From contig NZ_CP041352.1 in NCBI RefSeq assembly GCF_009746125.1, forward strand, positions 2,216,436-2,280,435: a DNA stretch of 64,000 nt, read 5' to 3'. A program made the position numbers and the translations under genes. This DNA is from Casimicrobium huifangae. GTDB taxonomy: Bacteria; Pseudomonadota; Gammaproteobacteria; Burkholderiales; Casimicrobiaceae. The notes beneath the pieces were generated by a model that worked only from the letters and a program-made list of their open reading frames with translations, was not told the DNA's origin and did no database searches. This document shows, piece by piece, positions 57,701-64,000 of this stretch; within the stretch, counting starts at the first letter, position 1, and each line of letters starts with the position of its first letter.

Positions 57701-57852
57701 AGCGCAATGATCGTGACCTGGGTATCGGTCACATCGGGAAACGCTTCGACCGAGAGATTCCTGAACGCCGTCACACCGGCAAGGATGAAGAGCAGCGTAC
57801 CGAGCACCACAAAAAGTGGCTGCGTCAGCGCATAACCAATCAGACGCTTCAT
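54730..57852 (-). CDS. czcA: heavy-metal RND efflux pump, CzcA type
   Basis: 1040 residues, an inner-membrane proton-driven pump of the HME-RND group. It starts MKRLIGYALTQPLFVVL and has the group hallmark AEEVEKQVTLPIE near residue 58. The intramembrane motif DFGIIVDGAVIVIEN (about residue 397) contains the two Asp and the Glu that carry protons and metal in CzcA. The presence of D, D and E in this motif favours divalent cations (cobalt, zinc, cadmium) over copper or silver. Twelve helices in two halves with large periplasmic loops. The start overlaps czcB by 4 bases. Confidence 0.95.
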   Translation of the reverse strand: MKRLIGYALTQPLFVVLGTLLFILAGVTAFRNLSVEAFPDVTDTQVTIIALYPGRAAEEVEKQVTLPIEVAVSGLPNALRVFSHTQFGLSYTVITYDDKAEVMTARQQVNERLRGVDLPPGVEANIAPNSTPVGEVMRYRLRGDGYSATDVRTVEDWVVERTLRQVPGVADVVAMGGAIKQYEVQPDLDKLRAYKLTFQNLLDALGRGNSNAGGSYVAQGAQQYAIRGIGLLASADDIGRIVLTSRGGTPILIRDVAQVKVGAVPRLGVVGQDADDDIVTGIVVMRKGENPSEVLKGIKQKITALNEKGLPPGMKIEPYYDRTWLMGKTLSTVFRNLVEGAVLVSIVLYLFLSNIRASLAVVVIIPLALLSTFLGLKIMGVPANLLSLGAMDFGIIVDGAVIVIENILARLSQQPETLSNDERKQVIADAANEVGRPTLFSMLIIIAAHIPIFALQRHEGRIFQPMALSVTTALVGSLIFSLTLVPLLAYWTLRKKVPHHDNWIVGLSKRIYRPVLDWALGNRLKVLGVGLAAFALSLVCASQLGSEFLPELNEGTIWVNIRLPASVSTQEASRVLATARKALRSVPEVVTAVSKAGQPEDGTDPKTISMAEIFVDIKPPEQWRPGMTKEKLIDEMDRAVSTIPSMEPSFSQPIRDNVLESISQIDGQIVIKIAGDDLVELKKTAQAIEREIRQVQGVYRAEIDRLGDVPHLLIEIDRARAARAGLNVGDVQDVIEAALAGKAATQLWEGERKFAVAVRLPEERRAMSNLATVPIATPDGGYVALGAVANIRESTGAMDIAREAGRRTMAIGIFIKGRDMGSVVADMQARVDKNVKLMAGQTFGWSGEFENQERAMKRLAVVVPISLLLIFVLLFDAFGSFKRATLILLNVPLALVGGFVALWIFSIPLSVSAAIGFIALSGQAVLNGVVMLSVFQQYEASGMSVADAVRNGSMARLRTVLMTAMLAALGLLPMALSHDIGAETQRPLAIVVIGGLFTATLLTLVVLPALYVAWFTRGKSADSFDDIGETAPATVGTTVH

Positions 57853-59105
57853 GGTTTCTTGACGTTGTCCTTTTTGTCGGCGGTCGCAACGGTGCCACTT
57901 TTTGCACCGTTCGCTGCTGACGTCTTGTCCGGTGCAACGGTTTCGTCACCTTCCGCCTTGTCCTGCGATAGCGCGAATTGCCGCGCAAGCAGCAGTGTGT
58001 TTTCCGCGATGACCTTGTCGCCGACTTCGAGTCCGCGGGCAATCACCGCCTGCTTGCTGTCCTGCCACGACAATTTCACCTCGTGCGGCTCAAAGGAGCC
58101 GGGGCCGGTCTGCACGAACACCACATGCTGGCCGTTGCGCAACACGATGGCGCTGCTCGGCACCACCAGGCCACCGCCCAGGTGGCGCTCAAGCCTGGCG
58201 TTGGCCAGCATCTCGGCCTTCAGCCGGCGATCTGGGTTGGCAATTTCGCCACGCACCTTGATGGTTCGGGTCGCCGGGTCGATGGCATCAGCCTGAGCGA
58301 CGACCTTGCCGGTGAATTTCTCGTTGTTGAGGGACGGCACGATCAAATCGAAGTTGGCGCCGGTCTTCAGGCTGCCGAGGTCCGATTCACGGGCATCGAT
58401 CTGCACCCACAAGGTGGTCGGATCGGAGACCACGAACAGCGCCGGAACGCCAACGCCCGACTGGTCGGGGCGCAGCTCCTGTCCCGGGTTGAGGTTGCGT
58501 TCAACCACGACGCCGTTGATGCCAGCGGTGATCGCGAGCTGCTGATTGACGCCGGTACCCCCACCGTAGAAACGGGTGCGCGCTTCGGTCCTTGTCGCCT
58601 CTGCCTGTGCGCGTGCGAGGTCCGCCTCGGCCTGATCGTATTCCTTGCGGGCCAGCACGCCGGCGTCCAGCAGCTCCTTTTGCCGCTTGAGGGTTTTGGT
58701 TGCCAGCTGCATGTCGACGCTGGCGCGCGCGGCATCGGCCTGGGCCTGACCGAGATCCGGCGAAGCCAGCGATGCGAGCACGCTACCGGCCTTGACGGCC
58801 TGACCTACATCGGCGCGAATGGCCGTGACACGACCGGCCAGTGGCGCGTAGATGCGCTGGGTGCGCGCCTCGTTCCAGATCAGGCGTGCCGGCAATTCGA
58901 TGGCCACGGCCGTTGACGGGCGGACCTCGACGGCTTTGAGCAGAGTCAGTTGCGGATGGCCGCTCGGATAGCGCAGTTCTGCGCCCTGAATCACCGCCGA
59001 GGCAGGTTCCGGTACGGCGGGAGGCGGGGCTTCCGAGCAGGCAGCAAGCAGGGCCGCCGCGGCGGCGCTGAAGACAGTGTGGAGGCGAATGGATGGCATG
59101 GTCAT
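57849..59105 (-). CDS. czcB: RND efflux membrane-fusion protein, CzcB type
   Basis: 418 residues. The N-terminus has a lipobox (ALLAACSEA), so it is probably a lipoprotein anchored to the inner membrane. A barrel-sandwich part (RIYAPLAGRVTAIRADVGQAVKAGS) flanks a helical hairpin (about 115-170), followed by a beta-barrel domain. The C-terminal 40 residues are a Lys/Asp/Ala-rich tail. The His-rich metal-binding N-terminus of classical CzcB is absent. It joins the CzcA pump to the CzcC outer-membrane channel. Confidence 0.93.
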   Translation of the reverse strand: MTMPSIRLHTVFSAAAAALLAACSEAPPPAVPEPASAVIQGAELRYPSGHPQLTLLKAVEVRPSTAVAIELPARLIWNEARTQRIYAPLAGRVTAIRADVGQAVKAGSVLASLASPDLGQAQADAARASVDMQLATKTLKRQKELLDAGVLARKEYDQAEADLARAQAEATRTEARTRFYGGGTGVNQQLAITAGINGVVVERNLNPGQELRPDQSGVGVPALFVVSDPTTLWVQIDARESDLGSLKTGANFDLIVPSLNNEKFTGKVVAQADAIDPATRTIKVRGEIANPDRRLKAEMLANARLERHLGGGLVVPSSAIVLRNGQHVVFVQTGPGSFEPHEVKLSWQDSKQAVIARGLEVGDKVIAENTLLLARQFALSQDKAEGDETVAPDKTSAANGAKSGTVATADKKDNVKKP

Positions 59106-59175
59106 CGGGCAGGATCAGAACAAATGAGGCAGACACATGAGCAGGTCGACAACGTCCGACCGCAGATCAGGTCTG

Positions 59176-60480
59176 TCAGGGGCTGGCAGTGATGAGTACT
59201 TCAGGCCGTGTGCGAAGCAGCAGGGCGGTCTCCGCTTTGGCTGCATCAAGCTGGGCTGCAAGCGCGTCCAGTTGCGTGCTACGGTGTGTACGGCGGGCGT
59301 CGAGCAGGTCGGTCAGGGGGATGGCGCCACGCGCGAACGCAAACTCTGCCTGCTTGAGGACGGTCGATGCGCGGGGCGCAATCTGCTCGCGGAACTGCCG
59401 GACACGCTCGCGATTGCTACGTGCTTCCGCCGCCAGCCGGTCCTGCTCAATTCGGGCGTCGCGCAGGGTGCGCTCTGCGACGAGCTCGGCTTGCGACAGC
59501 TCGGACTGTGCGCGCGAAATTTCGCCCTGATAGTTGTAGCCGAGCGGCAGGGGAATCTGCACGCGCAGTTCGACCAGACGATTGGACACGCCGGGGTAGT
59601 GGTCGAAAGAAAGCCCCCAGGTCGGATCAAGCTTGCGCAGGGCGAGGGCGCCGTCAACCGATGCCCGCGCGGCCTCGACGCGTGCCTGCGCAGCCCGCAC
59701 GTCGCCACGCGCCTGCAATGGCGGTGTCGGCGCAGCTGTTGCGCTGTCGCCACGCGGCTCTGGCAGATTCGGCCAGATGACTGCACTGCTGCGGGCGACG
59801 ACCAGATCCTGCCGCCGGACAAACGTGCTCAGCGCAAGCTCGGCGCGTTCGAGGTCAACGGTCGCCAATTGCAGGTCGGCTGCGACCCGCTCGCTGTCTA
59901 TTTCAACGCGCAGCGCATCTTGTGCAGACAAGTCACCAGCATCACGGCGGCGGTTGGCAGCTCTTGCTGCCTCCTGCGCGACTGCTGCCGTATCGCGCAT
60001 CAGCCGCACCCGTTCGCGCGCGCCGAGCCAGTCGAAATAGAGGCCCTGTGCGACCAGCATCTGCTGCAAGGCGGTCTCTACGGTGTCAGCCCGGGTGGCG
60101 GCGAGTGCCCGTTCAGCGGCGCGGGTTCGGTGCAGGCGCTTGTCGCCACGTTCCCAGGTCCAGTCGATCCCGATCGACTTGTCCATCCGCTTGCGCCCCA
60201 GCGGATCGCCGGGGCCAAGGCCATTCTGCAAATCGATTTGTGAAAGCTTGCCGGACAGTGTGGGCAACGGGGCGTGGTCGGCGCTTGTCACCTCGGCTTC
60301 GGCGCTACGTTCGGCCTGTGCGGATTGGCGAACCTCAAGACCGGAATTCACGGCGCGCAGCACATCCTGCAGGCTGGGTTCGGCAATTGCAGAACCATTG
60401 GCAAGCGCAATCAACAGGGCCGGCAGAGACACTACCCCGGCAAATCGACAGTTTCGTACCGCTAACATTGTGTTCACCAT
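59176..60480 (-). CDS. czcC: RND efflux outer-membrane channel, CzcC type
   Basis: 434 residues, an outer-membrane efflux protein of the TolC fold. The signal peptide ends about residue 33 (GSAIAEPS). Long helices rich in Ala, Glu and Arg repeat twice (ERALAATRADTVETALQQML and AAEARSNRERVRQFREQ), as expected of the duplicated barrel. The family features VEIDSERVAADLQLA and GAIPLTDLLDARRT are present. First gene of czcCBA, starting 110 bases from the divergent regulator gene. ATG 60480 is used, ATG 60468 is possible. Confidence 0.9.
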   Translation of the reverse strand: MVNTMLAVRNCRFAGVVSLPALLIALANGSAIAEPSLQDVLRAVNSGLEVRQSAQAERSAEAEVTSADHAPLPTLSGKLSQIDLQNGLGPGDPLGRKRMDKSIGIDWTWERGDKRLHRTRAAERALAATRADTVETALQQMLVAQGLYFDWLGARERVRLMRDTAAVAQEAARAANRRRDAGDLSAQDALRVEIDSERVAADLQLATVDLERAELALSTFVRRQDLVVARSSAVIWPNLPEPRGDSATAAPTPPLQARGDVRAAQARVEAARASVDGALALRKLDPTWGLSFDHYPGVSNRLVELRVQIPLPLGYNYQGEISRAQSELSQAELVAERTLRDARIEQDRLAAEARSNRERVRQFREQIAPRASTVLKQAEFAFARGAIPLTDLLDARRTHRSTQLDALAAQLDAAKAETALLLRTRPEVLITASP

Positions 60481-60507
60481 GTCAAGGCCGGGAATGTCTC
60501 GCGAAGC

Positions 60508-60526
60508 GCCTGACCGATGCCTGACC
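60508..60526. promoter_or_regulatory. candidate response-regulator operator between czcC and its two-component system
   Basis: A perfect direct repeat GCCTGACC-GAT-GCCTGACC with an 11-base period (60508-60515 and 60519-60526). Tandem half-sites about one helical turn apart are the typical target of OmpR/PhoB-type regulators, and the site sits in the divergent promoter of czcCBA and the regulator gene. Binding is inference. Confidence 0.5.
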
Positions 60527-60590
60527 CTGTGGCTGGTCCAATGGGTGCCTCGGCAGCGAGCACCCCGATGTGAGAGGTTGTCAGCAGCAA

Positions 60591-61265
60591 ATGCGAATCC
60601 TGGTAGTTGAGGACGACGCCGTCCTTCGTAGCGTCATGACCAAGAGCCTGCATGAAGCAGGGCATCGGGTAGACGCCGTACAGCGCCTTGCCGAGGCCGA
60701 GCAGCTCTGGCAGTACCAGCCGTTTGACGCCGTGCTGCTTGATCTCAATCTGCCCGATGGCAACGCGCTTGACGGCTTGCGGCGGGCACGCGCGCGCGGC
60801 GATCGCACGCCGGTGCTGGTGCTGACTGCGCGTAACCGCACTGACGAGCGAATTGCTGGTCTCGATGCAGGCGCCGACGACTACCTGGGCAAGCCGTTCG
60901 ACCTGGCCGAGGTCGAGGCGCGGTTGCGGGCGCTGGTGCGCCGATCACAGGGCGGGGCCAACGTCGTTGAATTGGGCCGCCTTCGTTTTGATGGGGTGGC
61001 TTCGCGCATTTTCCTGGGCGAGGAGGCGTTCGACTTGCCGGCGCGGGAGTACGAAGTCCTCTGGGAGTTGGCCCATCCACCCGGTCGCGTGGTCAGCAAA
61101 CGGGCGCTCTCCGACAAGCTGTCGGGGCTTGAGGACTCGTTGGGCGACAACGCACTCGAAGCCTTTGTTTCCCGCCTGCGCCGCAAGCTGGCCGGCACCG
61201 GGGCCACCATTCGCACCCTGCGTGGGCTGGGCTACCTGCTGGAGCGGAACGAGTCCGAACCGTGA
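60591..61265 (+). CDS. OmpR-family response regulator, CzcR/QseB-like
   Basis: 224 residues. Receiver domain: acidic pair in VVEDDAVL, phosphoacceptor Asp51 in LLDLNLPDG, Thr in VLTARNR and Lys in YLGKPFD. The C-terminal winged helix has LSDKLSGLEDSLGDNALEAF and RLRRKLAGTGATIRTLRGLGYLL, standard for OmpR/PhoB. Encoded head-to-head with czcCBA and coupled to its kinase by a GTGA overlap. It likely activates the efflux operon when metal is sensed. ATG 60591 is used; GTG 60570 is an in-frame alternative. Confidence 0.93.
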   Translation: MRILVVEDDAVLRSVMTKSLHEAGHRVDAVQRLAEAEQLWQYQPFDAVLLDLNLPDGNALDGLRRARARGDRTPVLVLTARNRTDERIAGLDAGADDYLGKPFDLAEVEARLRALVRRSQGGANVVELGRLRFDGVASRIFLGEEAFDLPAREYEVLWELAHPPGRVVSKRALSDKLSGLEDSLGDNALEAFVSRLRRKLAGTGATIRTLRGLGYLLERNESEP

Positions 61266-62707
61266 ATAACACGGAGGCAGTCATTGCCCCGACGCTTCGG
61301 CAGCGTTTGCTGTCGCACGTACTGTTGCCGGTGTTCGTGGTGTGGCTAACCAGTACCGCACTGATCATTGAGATCGCCTACCTCTACACGCAGCGGGCTT
61401 TCGATCGCGCTCTGATCGACGATGCCTACGCACTGTCTGCACATGTACGCCAGAGTGGCGAGGGCCTGACGCTGGAGTTGTCAGCACGTGAGCTGGATTC
61501 AGTTCTGTTTGACCAGTCGGAGAAAGTCTATTTTGCGGTGGTCGGGATTGACGGACGCGTGCTGGCCAACAACGCGCCATGGCTGGTCTCGCAATCAGCA
61601 CTGGCGCAACCGGGCGCCACAATTGACACCGGTAGTCCGTACGTCTTGAGCGACCGCTTCCATGAGGGGGAGCCACTGCGATCAGTCGAATTGCTGCTGT
61701 CCGAAGGGCGGGCATGGCGCGTCATCCTGGCGCAGACGATAAGGTCGCGGACCAAACTTTTGCAGCAGATGCTGCTTTATGCGGTAGTGCCGGAAGTCCT
61801 GCTCTTCACGCTGCTCGGCATCTGGCTGTGGCGGGCGATCGGCAATGATCTCGATCCGATGAACCGGTTGCGGCTCGCGTTGCAATCTCGCGATGTGACC
61901 GACCTATCGCCGGTTCCAGTCGATGCGTCTTCGCGTGATGTGGCGCAGGTCGCACAGGCGGTGAACGCGCTGTTCGGGCGGGTGAGTGCCGGTGTCAGCG
62001 CGCAGCGTGAGTTCGCCGGTAACGTCGCCCATGAGCTGCGCAATCCGCTCGCGGGTATCCGGGCGCTGGCCGAATACGGGATGCGCCAGGACGACCCCGC
62101 CGCCTGGCGTCAGCAACTCGCGGCGATCCTTGAGCGCCAGGCCAGTGCAAGCCATCTGATTGACCAGTTGCTGGCCCTGGCATTTGCCGATGAAGCCCGC
62201 GACACCCTTGCGGTCGGGCCGGTGGATATTGGCGGCGTCGTCGAACGTAGCGTGCTCGCTGCCTTGCCGCGTATTGATGCCAATCAGGGCGAAATCGTGG
62301 TGCACGGGCTGGATGCTCTGGTGCTGGTCGAGGGCAACGAAGGATTGTTGGCCGCCATGCTGACCAATCTGCTCGACAACGCCGCACGACACGCCCGTCC
62401 GCCGTCAGGACAGCGGCTGAGCATCGCAATCGTGGTGGAACGCTCGGTTGACGACGGCGAAGCCGTGACGATTGCGGTTGAAGATAACGGCCTTGGGCTT
62501 GACCCTGCAACGCTCGAAGCGCGTACCCGCTGGTCGCGCGGCACCGGCGTGGAGGGGGCGCAGGGCAGCACCGGGCTTGGCCTTGCCATCGTTGCCCGCT
62601 ATGCGGAACTGCTGGGCAGCAAGCTCACGCTGGCCAACCGGCCAGCGGGCGGGTTGCGGGCTTCAATTCAGTTGCGCCGCGCCGCTTCGGACTCGGTACC
62701 AGACTGA
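61262..62707 (+). CDS. sensor histidine kinase, QseC/TctE-like
   Basis: 481 residues from GTG 61262 overlapping the regulator stop. Two transmembrane helices (about 18-42 and 170-188) enclose a periplasmic 2CSK-type sensor domain of about 125 residues. A HAMP-like linker follows. The phosphoacceptor is His257 in NVAHELRNPLAGIRALA, and the ATPase has LLDNAARHA, VEDNGLGLD and GSTGLGLAIVARY. Position beside czcCBA suggests that it senses periplasmic metal; no obvious His cluster is seen in the sensor loop. Confidence 0.92.
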   Translation: MNNTEAVIAPTLRQRLLSHVLLPVFVVWLTSTALIIEIAYLYTQRAFDRALIDDAYALSAHVRQSGEGLTLELSARELDSVLFDQSEKVYFAVVGIDGRVLANNAPWLVSQSALAQPGATIDTGSPYVLSDRFHEGEPLRSVELLLSEGRAWRVILAQTIRSRTKLLQQMLLYAVVPEVLLFTLLGIWLWRAIGNDLDPMNRLRLALQSRDVTDLSPVPVDASSRDVAQVAQAVNALFGRVSAGVSAQREFAGNVAHELRNPLAGIRALAEYGMRQDDPAAWRQQLAAILERQASASHLIDQLLALAFADEARDTLAVGPVDIGGVVERSVLAALPRIDANQGEIVVHGLDALVLVEGNEGLLAAMLTNLLDNAARHARPPSGQRLSIAIVVERSVDDGEAVTIAVEDNGLGLDPATLEARTRWSRGTGVEGAQGSTGLGLAIVARYAELLGSKLTLANRPAGGLRASIQLRRAASDSVPD

Positions 62708-62716
62708 TTGCGCCGC

Positions 62717-63118
62717 TCAGTGCGCCGGCGCCGAGCCGTCGGGTGAAGACCCGCCGCGACGGGCGCTACGCACCACGAACCAGATAATGAGGCCGAACAG
62801 GATGAGCGGCAGCCCGGTGAGCGTGGCGGCGATTCCGAGGGCGACGGAGGTGGCGGCCAGTGCGAACAGTGTGGCCAGTACGGCGATGATGATGGCCAGC
62901 GTGATCGCCGCCCAGGCAATGCCGAACTCCAGCGTTCCGGCAGAGAAAACGTTGTTGAGCTCGACGGCGTGATGACCGAATTGCACCTTGGCGCCATGCG
63001 CCGACGGCCAGAGTTGGGCCGCTACCAGCGTCCCGAAGGCGAGGACTGCTGCGACAGCGGCAAGGATGACGATCGACCACATTGCAATGCGGAGCGCGGA
63101 GCGGACACCTGGTTTCAT
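62717..63118 (-). CDS. small membrane protein of unknown function
   Basis: 133 residues from ATG 63118, with GGGGAAAC just upstream. Three hydrophobic helices are visible, at about residues 12-34, 67-92 and 93-115. The tail is charged with SSPDGSAPAH. No family is recognised. A longer in-frame reading to 63928 overlaps the comEA-like gene and is rejected. It ends 9 bases from the convergent kinase gene. Confidence 0.7.
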   Translation of the reverse strand: MKPGVRSALRIAMWSIVILAAVAAVLAFGTLVAAQLWPSAHGAKVQFGHHAVELNNVFSAGTLEFGIAWAAITLAIIIAVLATLFALAATSVALGIAATLTGLPLILFGLIIWFVVRSARRGGSSPDGSAPAH

Positions 63119-63373
63119 GTTGTTTCCCCAAACGACGATGGCTGGATTGTCAGCCGGCTCCCTGCGCTCCGACACAGCCAGGCGATTGTTTGCGGGTGAA
63201 ACGGACGAAATGCGGGCGGGCAGTGCAATTGGCGACCGTGGGGCTGTCAACCGGCCGCGACAAATGCCGTTAGTTCCGCTACATTGCCCGCGACACCAAA
63301 ATTCGTGGTTGGCGCCGCGCGAGTGGCGTGCAACCGGATATTCATCGTTACCCACCTGGAGAGGAGTCACCGA

Positions 63374-63700
63374 ATGAAACGCATCATCACCGCCATGCTG
63401 GCTGCTGCCGTGCTGGCAAGCCCGCTGTACGCACTGGACGACAAGCAGGCCAAGAAGGATGTCGCTGCAGCGACCAAGGCACCGGAAAAGGCCCCGGCCC
63501 TGATGGACATCAATACTGCAACTGCCAAGCAACTGGCGACGCTCGATGGCATTGGCGATGCACGCTCGGCCGCGATCGTGAAGGGTCGCCCCTACAAGGG
63601 CAAGGATGAACTGGTCGAGAAGAAGATCATCCCGCAGGATGTCTACGACAAGATCAAGGACAAAATCATCGCCAAGCAGGCGCCTGAAAAGAAGAAATAG
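63374..63700 (+). CDS. exported helix-hairpin-helix protein, ComEA-like
   Basis: 108 residues. GAGAGGAG precedes ATG 63374. A signal peptide ends about residue 20 (ASPLYALDD), a Lys/Ala-rich linker follows, and a ComEA-type double helix-hairpin-helix lies at about 43-95 (DINTATAKQLATLDGIGDARS then KGRPYKGKDELVEKKIIP). The tail is Lys-rich. ComEA binds incoming DNA in the periplasm during transformation. Stand-alone short ComEA-like proteins are common in betaproteobacteria and may have other roles. Confidence 0.88.
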   Translation: MKRIITAMLAAAVLASPLYALDDKQAKKDVAAATKAPEKAPALMDINTATAKQLATLDGIGDARSAAIVKGRPYKGKDELVEKKIIPQDVYDKIKDKIIAKQAPEKKK

Positions 63701-64000
63701 CCAGCCACGACGGGGTGATCTCGTTTTTCGTGCTATTTGTGGCGCTTCATCCTTTGGGGCCAAGAATTGGGCGACGGAACTGGGAGATTTCCGTTCGCTG
63801 AGTGTCGAGTGACGACATCGCGCATGCACTTCGATGCCGCGACGTCTGGCAAAGGTCGATCCGCAGGGGGCGAAACGGTCGGGTTGGCGTGTGCCGTCAA
63901 AACCGCAAAAAGTGAGGCTTCCCGGCACGGCCTGAGTAGTGATCGGATACGCGCCGACTTAGGCTGCCGGTCGATCTCGACTGTTTGACACTCGCCGACG
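63701..64000 (+). other. last 300 bases, no supported gene
   Basis: After the ComEA-like stop there is an open frame of 83 codons (63737-63988), but it has no ribosome-binding site, no recognisable domain and shadow-like composition, so I do not call it. A weak ACGA/TCGT stem followed by TTTT (63707-63728) could be a terminator but is too small to rely on. Confidence 0.5.

Noticed and set aside
62717-63928. 403-codon reading of the small membrane protein
   Set aside because: The extension runs opposite the ComEA-like gene and lacks protein-like features; ATG 63118 has a ribosome-binding site.
63737-63988. 83-codon open frame at the right end
   Set aside because: No ribosome-binding site, no domain and unconvincing composition.

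Overview
The window looks like a chromosomal segment of a high-GC betaproteobacterium. The best evidence is the run tpiA - secG - tRNA-Leu(GAG) - nuoA to nuoN, with nuoC and nuoD as separate genes. A DUF2863-type protein, a glnE/yhdP pair, and GTGA/ATGA stop-start overlaps also fit. The genus cannot be read from the sequence. I see no phage, integrase, transposase, rRNA or CRISPR array. Most of the window is ordinary core and accessory chromosome.

Layout. 1-2.8 kb: end of an iron(III)-type ABC importer (fused permease cut by the window edge, ATPase) plus a small exported protein of unknown role. 2.9-7.0 kb, minus strand: a beta/gamma-crystallin exported protein, a CoA-binding protein, a secreted RNase Sa-like ribonuclease with its barstar-type inhibitor, a small membrane protein, a NudB-like Nudix hydrolase and a Gph-like phosphatase. 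7.1-11 kb: a four-gene oligopeptide/dipeptide-type ABC importer without its binding protein. 11-26.9 kb: tpiA, secG, tRNA-Leu and the complete 14-gene complex I operon, with a terminator-like hairpin immediately before nuoA. 27-31 kb: a LysR regulator, an FMN-dependent 2-hydroxy-acid dehydrogenase, a compositionally atypical FkbM methyltransferase and an IclR regulator. 31-40 kb: glnE, a giant AsmA-like yhdP protein, a LytM/M23 protein and a Smr protein. 40-45 kb: trxB, a FixJ-type regulator with its sensor kinase, a CBS protein and a DMT exporter. 45-50 kb: DUF2863-like protein, a small HExxH protein beside a TIMP/NTR-like exported protein, and an S41 peptidase. 50-54.6 kb: queG/tsaE divergent pair, amiC, a thiolase and an outer-membrane barrel. 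54.7-62.7 kb: a czcCBA metal-efflux operon diverging from its two-component system. The end holds a small membrane protein and a ComEA-like helix-hairpin-helix protein.

How it works together: the nuo block encodes a full NADH:ubiquinone oxidoreductase. The czc block is a self-contained metal-sensing and tripartite efflux module with a tandem 11-bp-period direct repeat in the divergent promoter. The most unusual signal is a family of dispersed intergenic repeats (four copies in this window). Each has a 60-base arm that aligns without gaps, and three copies carry a degenerate inverted second arm, giving 116-base imperfect palindromes centred on TCGA. Three of the four lie just downstream of a gene. 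I know of no named repeat that matches. The RNase/barstar pair and the HExxH/TIMP-like neighbours are the next most interesting.
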